Source: a bacterium SCSIO 12827 (GTDB lineage Bacteria > Pseudomonadota > Alphaproteobacteria > Rhodospirillales > Casp-alpha2). Taken from it: DNA of 64,000 nucleotides. The notes under the pieces were generated by a model that was not told the origin of the DNA, made no database searches, and saw only the letters and a program-made list of their open reading frames with translations. Location of the stretch: contig CP073746.1 in assembly GCA_024397995.1 (NCBI GenBank), forward strand, positions 1,054,001 to 1,118,000, in the 5' to 3' direction. Shown one piece after another: positions 8,850 through 16,626 of this stretch. Both the position numbers and the translations under genes were made by a program. Each line of letters opens with the position of its first letter. Positions within the stretch are counted from its first letter, which is position 1.

Positions 8850-10226
8850 ATGCCCGATACTCATCAGAACGCCCAGCAGGGTGGTACGACCGAAACGCCG
8901 ACCCGTGACCTTGCCCAATGGATTGCCGAGGTCGCGTCTACTGAATTCACCGACCGCCCGCGCCGCTGGGCCAAGCACGCGATCCTCGATTGGTTCGGGG
9001 TGACCTTGGCCGGGGCGACGGACCCCTTGATCGGGATCCTGGCTGATGACGCCCTGGACGCGGGTGAGGGCGGCAATGCGCGCCTGGTCGGACGCAAGGA
9101 AAAGGTCACGCCGACCATCGCCGCGATGATCAACGGGGCGGCGTCCCATGCGCTTGATTACGACGACGTCAACAAGCGCCTGCACGGCCATCCGACCGTG
9201 CCTGTGGTGCCGGCCATTCTGGCGTTGGCGGAACAGAAGGGCCTTGCGGGCCGCGCCGTGGTCGACGCCTTCATCATCGGCTACGAGACCGAATGCCTGA
9301 TCGGCGAGATGATGGGCATGAACCATTACGATCACGGCTGGCACGCCACGGCGACGGTCGGCACCTTCGGCGCAGCGGCGGGTTGTGCCCGTCTGCTGGG
9401 TCTGGATGCCGACAAGGCGGCCATGGCGCTCGGCATCGCCGCGACCCAGGCGGCGGGCTTGAAATCCATGTTCGGCACCATGTGCAAGCCGCTCCATGCG
9501 GGGAAGTCGGCCATGAACGGGCTGATGGCGGCACGCTGGGCGGCGCGGGGGTTCACCAGCCGCCCGGACGCCCTGGAATGCGCCCAGGGCTTTGGCAAGA
9601 CCCAGTCGACGGAATTTCACGGCCTGCCCGTTCGGCCTGATGCCACGGCCCCCTTCGCGGTCGAGGAGAATTTGTTCAAGTACCATGCCGCCTGCTACCT
9701 GACCCATTCGTCGATCGAGGCGATCCGCGAATTGAAGCAGCATCATGAATTCACCGCCGATCAGGTGACCCGCGTGCGCACTTTCGTCGATGCCGGCCAC
9801 CGCAAGGTCTGCGACATTCCGGAACCGGAAACGGGACTTCAGGTGAAATTCTCGATCCGCCACTGCATCGCCATGGCGCTGACGGGCATCGATACGGGCG
9901 ACCGGGAAATCTACACGGACGCGACGGCGGCCCGCCCCGACCTGATGACCCTACGCCGCAAGGTCGAGGTCGAGGACAAGGTCCACGACAGCCGTCACGC
10001 GGCCGAGATCATCATCGACCTGGCCGACGGCCGCTCCCTGGTGCAGTTCTTCGACGTGGGCGTGCCCGCCGATGATTTGGACGCCCAGGAACAGCGCCTG
10101 ATCGCCAAGTTTCATCGCCTGGCCGACCCGATCCTGGGGGCGGACAAGGCCAAGCGGATCAAGGATCTGGTGTTGGGGCTGGATGACGCCAAGGATGTCG
10201 GCGATCTGATGGCCACTGCGGGCTGA
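8850..10226 (+). CDS. MmgE/PrpD family protein
   Basis: This 458-residue protein matches the MmgE/PrpD fold, the family of 2-methylcitrate dehydratase, cis-aconitate decarboxylase and iminodisuccinate epimerase. Conserved stretches include HALDYDDVN near 97, GHPTVPVVPAILALAE, HYDHGWHATATVGTFGAA, and KPLHAGKSAMNG. The strong Shine-Dalgarno sequence AAGGAGG precedes the ATG. It follows the IclR gene in the same direction, so it is likely part of the same regulated pathway. The family acts on small di- and tricarboxylates or derived amides, which suits the CoA-transferase cluster opposite. The exact reaction cannot be assigned. Confidence 0.9.
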   Translation: MPDTHQNAQQGGTTETPTRDLAQWIAEVASTEFTDRPRRWAKHAILDWFGVTLAGATDPLIGILADDALDAGEGGNARLVGRKEKVTPTIAAMINGAASHALDYDDVNKRLHGHPTVPVVPAILALAEQKGLAGRAVVDAFIIGYETECLIGEMMGMNHYDHGWHATATVGTFGAAAGCARLLGLDADKAAMALGIAATQAAGLKSMFGTMCKPLHAGKSAMNGLMAARWAARGFTSRPDALECAQGFGKTQSTEFHGLPVRPDATAPFAVEENLFKYHAACYLTHSSIEAIRELKQHHEFTADQVTRVRTFVDAGHRKVCDIPEPETGLQVKFSIRHCIAMALTGIDTGDREIYTDATAARPDLMTLRRKVEVEDKVHDSRHAAEIIIDLADGRSLVQFFDVGVPADDLDAQEQRLIAKFHRLADPILGADKAKRIKDLVLGLDDAKDVGDLMATAG

Positions 10227-10230
10227 CGGT

Positions 10231-11118
10231 TTAGGCGGGGTCGCCCTGGCGCAGTTTCCGGGTTTCGGCGGCGACGTTGAAAAACGCGCTGACCAGGCGC
10301 GAATCCCGCCGTTCCATCAGGCAGTTCACATGCGCCGTGGTGTGGATGTCGGCGTTTTCGATCTCGATGGTGCGCAGGTCCGGATGTTTGATGAACTCGA
10401 TATCCGATACCACGCCGATGCCGATGCCGCGGGCGACGGCCAGCCATACGGCCTCGCGGCTGCCGATCTCCATGACCGGGTTGACGGTCACGCCATGGCG
10501 GGTGAGGGCAGCCTCCAGCGCCGGGCGGGTGGTCGACCCGCTTTCGCGCAAGACCATGCGGGCCCCCTCCAATTCTTCGATGCGGATGCTTTTACGCTTG
10601 GCCAGCGGATGCGATTTGTGGGCGAACACGATCACCTTATGGCGGCTGTAGGGCATGGCGAAGATGCGGGGATCGTCCTCGACATGAGCCAGCACGGCGA
10701 CGTCGGCGGAATAGTCCAGCAGGCGCCTGACCATCTCGCTTGAATTGCCGACGGTGACGGCGAGGCGGATGCCCGGATAGGACTCGCTGAAGGCGCTGAG
10801 CATTTCCGTCGCATGGTAGGGGCCGACGGCGCCGACGTGCAGCGTGCCCGTGTGGAACCCACCGAAGGCGTTCAACAGATCCTGGGCCTGGCCTTCCAAA
10901 TCCATGATCCGCCGGGTCACGGCAAGTAGGGCCCGCCCCGTCTCGGTCAATTCAACCCCGCGCCCGCGGCGGAGGAAAAGCTCGACCTTGAACATGTCCT
11001 CCAGCGCCTTGACCTGACTGGTCAAGGTCGGCTGACCCACGTTCAGCACCTTCGAGGCGGCGGTGAAGCCGTTCTCGGTGGCGACGGCGTGGAAGGATCT
11101 GAGCTGTGTAAATATCAT
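10231..11118 (-). CDS. LysR family transcriptional regulator
   Basis: This 295-residue LysR-type regulator has an N-terminal helix-turn-helix (about 3-62, with FTAASKVLNVGQPTLTSQVK) and a periplasmic-binding-like effector domain. It ends 4 bp from the MmgE/PrpD stop on the opposite strand and is divergent from the phosphonate-type transporter operon. A CAAATA-N12-TATTTG palindrome lies directly upstream of its ATG. By position it most likely controls the phn-like operon. The ligand is unknown. Confidence 0.93.
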   Translation of the reverse strand: MIFTQLRSFHAVATENGFTAASKVLNVGQPTLTSQVKALEDMFKVELFLRRGRGVELTETGRALLAVTRRIMDLEGQAQDLLNAFGGFHTGTLHVGAVGPYHATEMLSAFSESYPGIRLAVTVGNSSEMVRRLLDYSADVAVLAHVEDDPRIFAMPYSRHKVIVFAHKSHPLAKRKSIRIEELEGARMVLRESGSTTRPALEAALTRHGVTVNPVMEIGSREAVWLAVARGIGIGVVSDIEFIKHPDLRTIEIENADIHTTAHVNCLMERRDSRLVSAFFNVAAETRKLRQGDPA

Positions 11119-11126
11119 CGGTTTTC

Positions 11127-11150
11127 CAAATAGATTATATACGATATTTG
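11127..11150. promoter_or_regulatory. Candidate LysR operator, CAAATA-N12-TATTTG
   Basis: A perfect 6-bp inverted repeat with a 12-bp AT-rich spacer lies 9 bp upstream of the LysR start. Its size resembles LysR recognition boxes (T-N11-A). It may combine autoregulation with control of the divergent transporter operon. Confidence 0.5.
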
Positions 11151-11432
11151 AATTTGCCCAATAGGTTTGAATTGCCGATTATGCATGTGACCGGTCGCCA
11201 AAAGACCGGCAACCCAGGCAGGGGGGGCTCGATGCAGGATCGGAATTCACATCATCCGTTCAACGAACGGTCGACCTGTTCGAGCGCGTTTACCTTCCTT
11301 GCCGATTCAGGGGCCGCTTTCGACCCCGCCATCCAAAACAGAATCCATACCGCCATCGAAGCGGGGATCCCCGGCGCGGCGCCGTTGCGCACGCCGGACA
11401 CGGGAGTGCAACACGTCATGAGGAGACATCCA
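11151..11432 (+). other. Long untranslated leader before the phnD-like gene
   Basis: About 280 bp lie between the LysR operator and the selected phnD start. The reading frame stays open through it, but no RBS supports an upstream start, and a signal peptide begins only at 11433. A small hairpin (CCGGTC at 11191-11196 pairing with GACCGG at 11204-11209) is the only structure noticed. No recognised riboswitch was seen. Confidence 0.4.
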
Positions 11433-12377
11433 ATGAACTTCGACCACAGGACACGACTGTCCGGTAAACGCCGCGCCGGAAATTTGCTCTCGGCCCTGGC
11501 CCTGAGCGCGGCCGTCACGGTCACCGGCGTTTCCACCGCCAAGGCGGCGGAATGCGAAAATCCCGACGCCTTGACCTTCGCCATCATTCCGACCGAGGAA
11601 ACGGTGGCCGAACTGCAGCTCTACAAGCCGGTGACCGACCGCATGGCCAAGATGACGGGCAAGAAGATCCAATTCTTCATGCCCACGTCCTATGCCTCGG
11701 TGGTCGAAGGCCTGCTCAGCAAGTTCGTCGATGTTGCCGTGCTCGGCCCCTATACCTACGTGATCGCCAATTCCAAGGACCCCAACGTCGAGGTGTTTGC
11801 GACCTACGCCAAGAAGAAGGGGCACATGCAGGAAGAAGGGCCGGGCTACAAGGCGGCCTTGATCTCCAAGAAGGGATCCAAGTTCACCTCGATCGACAGC
11901 CTCAAGGGCTCGACCTTGGCATTGGCCGATCCGGGCAGCACGTCGGGCAACCTGATGCCGCGCGTCGTGTTCTCCAAGGTCGTCAACATGGACATCGACA
12001 AGTTCTTCGGCAAGGTCATCTATTCGGGCAGTCATGAGCTGTCGGCCGTCGCCGTCAACAAGGGCAAGGTCGATGCCGCCTTCGTCGCGACCCACCGCTT
12101 CGACAATGTGGTCAACAAGGGCGAAATCAAGCTGGATGACGTCAACATCCTTTGGGAATCCAAGCCGATCCCTCAGGATCCCTTCGTCTACCGCAAGCCG
12201 CTGTGTGAAGACATCAAGAAGAACATCCGCGAGACCTTCCTGGGCTTGGATAAGGAACCGGGTGCTCAGAAGTTCCTCGCCAACGTGAAGTCCAACAAGT
12301 TCGTCGCCATGACATCGGAAGACTACGACATCATTCGCGATCTGAAGGCCGCCAAGGACGCGCGCAAGAAGAAGTAA
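11433..12377 (+). CDS. phnD: PhnD-type phosphonate/phosphite ABC transporter substrate-binding protein
   Basis: This 314-residue periplasmic binding protein has a Sec signal peptide (about 1-38, ending AKA-AE) and the PhnD family pattern: FAIIPTEETVAELQLYKPVTDRM, then VLGPYTYVIA, then the ligand-contacting GSTSGNL. It should deliver a phosphonate, phosphite or related anion to the PhnC/PhnE permease. The ATG at 11433 was chosen because AGGAGA precedes it at 6-bp spacing and the signal peptide starts there. It is the first gene of the transporter operon. No phosphonate-degrading enzyme (C-P lyase, phosphonatase) is in the window, so the true ligand is open. Confidence 0.9.
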   Translation: MNFDHRTRLSGKRRAGNLLSALALSAAVTVTGVSTAKAAECENPDALTFAIIPTEETVAELQLYKPVTDRMAKMTGKKIQFFMPTSYASVVEGLLSKFVDVAVLGPYTYVIANSKDPNVEVFATYAKKKGHMQEEGPGYKAALISKKGSKFTSIDSLKGSTLALADPGSTSGNLMPRVVFSKVVNMDIDKFFGKVIYSGSHELSAVAVNKGKVDAAFVATHRFDNVVNKGEIKLDDVNILWESKPIPQDPFVYRKPLCEDIKKNIRETFLGLDKEPGAQKFLANVKSNKFVAMTSEDYDIIRDLKAAKDARKKK

Positions 12378-12443
12378 GGGTACACTGTACCCCGGCGGCG
12401 GCCGGGTTCCGCCGGTTACTCCCTGTCGGGGGCCGGCCGCCGC
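12378..12443 (+). promoter_or_regulatory. Intercistronic stem-loops after the binding-protein gene
   Basis: Immediately after the phnD stop there is a small hairpin (GGGTAC-ACT-GTACCC). It is followed by an 11-bp GC stem, GCGGCGGCCGG at 12395-12405 pairing with CCGGCCGCCGC at 12433-12443. No T-tract follows, so this is not a classical terminator. It resembles the 3' structures that stabilise binding-protein mRNA relative to the downstream permease genes. Confidence 0.55.
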
Positions 12444-12517
12444 ATACTCTTCCCGCAGAACCGGGCAAAAGAACCGGAATGCCTTTTCTATCAACGACCA
12501 GACCTGGATGACACATC

Positions 12518-13270
12518 ATGGCCGTCTTGGAAGTAAGAGACCTGCGCGCGCGTTACAGCGCCCGTGGTCCGGAAATCCTCAAGGGAATATCCTTCGACGT
12601 CGAAGGCGATGATTTCTTCGCCATCATCGGCCCCAGCGGAGCCGGTAAATCAACCCTGATCCGCTGTATCAATCGGCTGGTCAATCCGACGTCCGGATCC
12701 ATCGTGTTCAACGGACACGACGTGACCAAGATGTCGAGCAAGGACCTGCGCTTGGTGCGCCGCGACATCGGCATGATCTTTCAGGAATTCAACTTGATCG
12801 ACCGCATGAGCGTGATGGATAACGTGCTGGCCGGGCGTCTTGGCTACACCGGCAATCTGCGCACCCTGTTTCGCATGTTCCCGCGCAAGGACATCGACCA
12901 CGCCCTGCATCTGCTCGACCGGGTCGGCCTATCTGACCACGTGGACAAGCGCGCGGATGAGCTTTCAGGCGGTCAGCGTCAGCGCGTCGGCATCGCCCGC
13001 GCCCTGATGCAGGACCCCAAGCTGATGCTGCTGGACGAGCCGACTTCGGCGCTTGATCCCAAGATCTCGCGCGAGATCATGGCCCTGATCAAGGAAATGG
13101 CGCAGGAACTGAACGTGCCCTGCCTGTGCAACATCCACGACGTCAAGCTGGCCATGGAATTCTGCAACAAGATGATCGGCCTGCAGGACGGCATGACCAT
13201 GTTTGCCGGCCCGACGGAACAGATGAACGAGGCGAAGCTCGACGAGATCTACGCCATGGAAGTTCTGTGA
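12518..13270 (+). CDS. phnC: Phosphonate ABC transporter ATP-binding protein
   Basis: This 250-residue ABC ATPase has Walker A GPSGAGKST (38-46), a Q-loop at about 89 (MIFQEFNL), the signature LSGGQRQ (149-155) and Walker B LMLLDEP (169-175). The length and the GxxNxxxR-type insert region after the Q-loop fit PhnC. It powers uptake through the two following PhnE permeases. It begins 140 bp after phnD, beyond the intercistronic stem-loops, and no strong RBS is seen before its ATG. Its stop region (TGAGG) supplies the Shine-Dalgarno sequence of the next gene. Confidence 0.94.
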   Translation: MAVLEVRDLRARYSARGPEILKGISFDVEGDDFFAIIGPSGAGKSTLIRCINRLVNPTSGSIVFNGHDVTKMSSKDLRLVRRDIGMIFQEFNLIDRMSVMDNVLAGRLGYTGNLRTLFRMFPRKDIDHALHLLDRVGLSDHVDKRADELSGGQRQRVGIARALMQDPKLMLLDEPTSALDPKISREIMALIKEMAQELNVPCLCNIHDVKLAMEFCNKMIGLQDGMTMFAGPTEQMNEAKLDEIYAMEVL

Positions 13271-13280
13271 GGCGCGGGGA

Positions 13281-14111
13281 ATGGACAACGTCACAGGATA
13301 CCGTGTTATGGACATGAGAACCGACGAGATCCTGGCGCGCCGCACCCGGCGCCAGCGCAAGGCCGCTATCGTCGCGGCGGCGTTGTTCGGACTTGTCGTC
13401 TGGAGTGTCGACGTCACCGTGGTCCAGGATACGGACTGGGAACGCATCGGCAGCCTGGGCGAGGTCATGGAGGCCGCCGGGCAGTTTGCCGGGATCGATT
13501 TCTCCCTGTTCCCGAGCCTGATCGGCCCGACCCTGGAAACCCTGTTGATTGCCTGTCTTGGCACGGCGATGGGCGCAGTCCTCTGCGTGCCGGCGACCTG
13601 GTTCGGGGCCATGAACATCACGCCTTTCGCGCCGATTACATATCCCATCGCGCGCCTGATGATGACCCTCAGCCGCTCGGTCCATGAAATCGTCTGGGCC
13701 CTGTTCTTCGTCGCGGTGTTCGGGCTGGGTGCTATGGCCGGGGTGTTCGCCATCGCCATGCGCTCTATCGGCTTCATCGCCAAATTGTCGGCCGAGGCCA
13801 TCGAGGACATTGATCCAGGCCCCGTCGAGGCCATGCGGGCGACCGGCGCCAATACGTTTCAGGTCATGCTCTATGCCATCCTGCCGCAGGTCCTGCCGCA
13901 GGTCATCGGCACGGTGATTTTCGAATGGGAAATCAATATCCGCCGCTCGGCCGTGCTTGGTCTGGTCGGCGCCGGGGGCCTTGGGCTGGTGTTTTTCCGC
14001 CAGATGAACACTTTCAACTTCCACGGCGTGACGTCGGTGATCATCGCCATTCTGGCCATCATTTTCCTGGGCGAGGCGATCTCTCACGCGATCCGCCGGC
14101 GCATGATTTAG
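13281..14111 (+). CDS. phnE: Phosphonate ABC transporter permease
   Basis: This 276-residue inner-membrane permease has about five or six hydrophobic segments and the PhnE cytoplasmic EAA loop (EAMRATGANTFQVMLYAILPQ region, about 177-198), which contacts the ATPase. GAGG overlapping the phnC stop lies 8 bp before the ATG at 13281. A second possible start at 13308 has AGGA 9 bp upstream and would remove nine residues. The gene is the first of two tandem permease genes; such pairs are common in phosphonate and phosphite operons and probably form a heterodimeric channel. Confidence 0.92.
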   Translation: MDNVTGYRVMDMRTDEILARRTRRQRKAAIVAAALFGLVVWSVDVTVVQDTDWERIGSLGEVMEAAGQFAGIDFSLFPSLIGPTLETLLIACLGTAMGAVLCVPATWFGAMNITPFAPITYPIARLMMTLSRSVHEIVWALFFVAVFGLGAMAGVFAIAMRSIGFIAKLSAEAIEDIDPGPVEAMRATGANTFQVMLYAILPQVLPQVIGTVIFEWEINIRRSAVLGLVGAGGLGLVFFRQMNTFNFHGVTSVIIAILAIIFLGEAISHAIRRRMI

Positions 14112-14120
14112 GGGGCCGCC

Positions 14121-14957
14121 ATGACATCCAACGCACCTTCAGCCGCCGTCCTTCCCAAAAAGTGGTCGCGCTTTAAATATCCGGACTCGTTCTACAGCTA
14201 TGCCGGCTGGCTTATTGCCTTCACGGTCGTGGTGTTCAGTATCGAATATCTGAACATCCCGCTCGACCGTCTGTTCGGCATGTTCGGGCGCATGGGTGAG
14301 GTCGTTGCCCAGCGATACTATCCACCGGACATCGAATACATCATGGACCGGGATTACCTGGGCTATGTCGTCGAAACCATTCAGATGGCCTATTTGGGCG
14401 CCCTGTTCGGTCTTCTTATCACGATCCCCCTGGCCTGGTTCGCGGCCTACAACATGACGCCGTCCAAGTGGTTCGTATATCCGGGCGCACGCGTGTTCTC
14501 CATGTCCTGTCGGGCTGTGCACGAGACCATCTGGACCATCCTGTTCGTCTCGATCCTCGGCTACGGCATGTTGCCGGGCGTGCTGGCCCTGACCCTGTTC
14601 AGCGCCGGGTTCGCGGCCAAACTGTTCGCCGAAGAGATCGAGGCCATCGACATGGGCCAGGTCGAGGCCATGCGTGCGACCGGCGCCAACCTGTTCCAGG
14701 TCATGGTGTTCGGCGTGTTCCCGCAGGTCCGCGTCGCTTTCACCGGCATCGCCATCTACACCTGGGACGTGGCGTTCCGGGCGGCGACGGTGGTCGGCTT
14801 CTTCGGGGCCGGCGGCATGGGCTGGTACCTCAAGCGCAGCGTGCTGCAAATCGAGACGGAGCGCGTCGCGGCGATCATCTTGTCGATCATCGCACTGGTC
14901 CTGATTTCCGAACTTTTGTCCGCCTGGGCGCGTAACACCGTCATGAAGATGAAGTGA
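14121..14957 (+). CDS. phnE: Phosphonate ABC transporter permease, second subunit
   Basis: This 278-residue membrane protein is homologous to the preceding permease. It has a predicted TM segment at about 30-50, further segments from about 90 onward, and the EAA loop EAMRATGANLFQVMVFGVFPQ near residues 182-202. It starts 9 bp after the first phnE stop and should pair with it. The N-terminal half before the first shared segment differs from its partner, so this is an old duplication and not a recent copy. Confidence 0.92.
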   Translation: MTSNAPSAAVLPKKWSRFKYPDSFYSYAGWLIAFTVVVFSIEYLNIPLDRLFGMFGRMGEVVAQRYYPPDIEYIMDRDYLGYVVETIQMAYLGALFGLLITIPLAWFAAYNMTPSKWFVYPGARVFSMSCRAVHETIWTILFVSILGYGMLPGVLALTLFSAGFAAKLFAEEIEAIDMGQVEAMRATGANLFQVMVFGVFPQVRVAFTGIAIYTWDVAFRAATVVGFFGAGGMGWYLKRSVLQIETERVAAIILSIIALVLISELLSAWARNTVMKMK

Positions 14958-15027
14958 CGGGCGCCGACATCTTGCCAATACCACCCGGCGCCCCAAGCGG
15001 CGCCATCCGATGAACGGAGATAACAGA

Positions 15028-16122
15028 ATGCAGAAGAATGGCCGGGCCGTCGTCTACGATGCGCCGAACGCGCCCTTTGTCGTCCGCGAATTTCCCGTGC
15101 GTGACGTCCACCCGGACGAGGTTCTGGTGCGCATCACCATGTCGACCATCTGCCGGTCCGACATCCATTCCTACCAGGGTCATCGGCCTAATCCCTGTCC
15201 CGGTATCCTGGGTCACGAGATCGTCGGTGTGATCGAACAGCTGGGGGCTGAGCGAAAGGCCGACCTGCGCGGCGACAAGCTGGCCGTGGGCGACCGCGTG
15301 ACCTGGACCGAGTTCTTCCACAACGGCGATTCCTATTACGCCGATGTCCACGACATGCCGCAAAAGGCCCATGGCCTGCGCAAATACGGCCACGATCTGG
15401 CCGAGGAAGACCCGCACTTTCTGGGCGGCTTTGCCGATTATTGCTACATCATGCCGGGCACGGGAATTCTCAAGCTGCCGGATGAAATCTCGGATGAGGA
15501 GGCGACGCCGCTCAACTGCGGGGCCGCGACCATGGTTTCCGTGACCGAGGCCGGTGAAATCGACGTCGGCGACACGGTCGTCGTCCAGGGACTGGGTCTA
15601 TTAGGGCTGTACGGCTGCGCCATCGCCAAGGCACGCGGTGCGCGCAAGGTGATTGGCCTGGATGCTGTACCAGACCGCCTGGACCTGGCCGCCAAGTTCG
15701 GCTGCGACGTGACTTTCGATGTGTCCAAGCTGAGCGACGAACAACTGGTCGCCGCCGTGCGCGCGGAATGCCCGCCCGACGGGGCCGACGTCGGGATCGA
15801 GGTCTGCGGTCTGCCCAGCGTCATCCCGGCGGGACTGAAGATGCTTCGCGTCGGCGGGCGCTACGTACTGGGTGGGTTGGTCAATCCCAACGCCATGTTC
15901 ACCGTCGACGGCAACGAAATTTTGCGCCGTTGGATCACCATCCGGGGGGTACACAACTACCACCCCCGGCATTTGATCCAGGCACTTGATTTCGTCATGG
16001 CCAACCGCGACCGATTCCCGTTCAAGGATCTGGTCGATTCCAAGTTCACCTTGGATCAATTGAACGAAGCCTTTGCCCGCGCGGCCGACCGGTCGGTCCT
16101 GCGCGCGGCGATCGTGCCCTAA
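15028..16122 (+). CDS. Zinc-type alcohol dehydrogenase of the phosphonate-associated (TIGR03366-like) group
   Basis: This 364-residue medium-chain dehydrogenase has the catalytic zinc ligands Cys42 and His63/Glu64 (LGHEIVG), a likely third ligand Cys164, and an NAD(P)-binding Rossmann motif around GLGLLG (188-193). The context after phnDCEE fits the 'phosphonate catabolism associated alcohol dehydrogenase' group. The structural-zinc lobe (about 94-125) contains none of the usual four cysteines, so that zinc is absent. The ATG at 15028 has GGAG 8 bp upstream; an upstream in-frame ATG at 15010 has no RBS. The substrate is unknown. Confidence 0.85.
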   Translation: MQKNGRAVVYDAPNAPFVVREFPVRDVHPDEVLVRITMSTICRSDIHSYQGHRPNPCPGILGHEIVGVIEQLGAERKADLRGDKLAVGDRVTWTEFFHNGDSYYADVHDMPQKAHGLRKYGHDLAEEDPHFLGGFADYCYIMPGTGILKLPDEISDEEATPLNCGAATMVSVTEAGEIDVGDTVVVQGLGLLGLYGCAIAKARGARKVIGLDAVPDRLDLAAKFGCDVTFDVSKLSDEQLVAAVRAECPPDGADVGIEVCGLPSVIPAGLKMLRVGGRYVLGGLVNPNAMFTVDGNEILRRWITIRGVHNYHPRHLIQALDFVMANRDRFPFKDLVDSKFTLDQLNEAFARAADRSVLRAAIVP

Positions 16123-16155
16123 CCTGAACCTGAACGGACGGCCTGTTCGGGGCGA

Positions 16156-16626
16156 TCAGCCCTCGAACAGGCTGCCCGTGGGCAGGGGCACCAGAAGCAC
16201 CTCGCGGAACAGATAGAAAAAGCCCAGCACGATCGCGGTGCCGATCAGCGGATAGACCAGGATGCGAAAGCGTGTCCAGGGATCGTACATGGCGATCAGG
16301 GTCAGGGCCGCGAACACGGGCAGGGCCGCACCGATGAAGCCGACCACGGGCATCGCGATGGTGCCGCCCAGCATGACGGCGACCAGCAGCATGCGCCGTG
16401 CCGACGACCCGCCTTCCGGCGCCGCGCCGGCCTTGGCCCGGCCCAACAGCCACATCACGATATAGGCCAGAGAGGCCGCGATCAGGACGCCTGCGAAGGT
16501 GCGCGGGAACACGGCGGAATCCCTGTCCATGTAGCTTAGGGAATCCCAGATCACCAGGCAGGCGATGCCGATCATGACCGCCGAAATGATGGCGCCGCCG
16601 GTGTCTTTCCGATCGTCAGTCTGCAT
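16156..16626 (-). CDS. tctB: Tripartite tricarboxylate transporter TctB family protein
   Basis: This 156-residue small membrane protein has about four predicted TM segments, in line with the TctB/DUF1468 family. TctB is the small subunit of the tripartite tricarboxylate transporter. Its start overlaps the tctA 3' end by 11 bp, indicating translational coupling. It is the last gene of the tctC-tctA-tctB operon. Confidence 0.88.
   Translation of the reverse strand: MQTDDRKDTGGAIISAVMIGIACLVIWDSLSYMDRDSAVFPRTFAGVLIAASLAYIVMWLLGRAKAGAAPEGGSSARRMLLVAVMLGGTIAMPVVGFIGAALPVFAALTLIAMYDPWTRFRILVYPLIGTAIVLGFFYLFREVLLVPLPTGSLFEG

Noticed and set aside
8265-9863. A 532-residue minus-strand frame opposite IclR and MmgE/PrpD
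   Set aside because: It runs antisense to two well-supported genes and shows the Arg/Gly/His-rich composition typical of GC-rich shadows, with no family motif.
12378-12443. Stem-loops after phnD as a terminator
   Set aside because: No T-tract follows, and the downstream permease genes clearly belong to the same operon.
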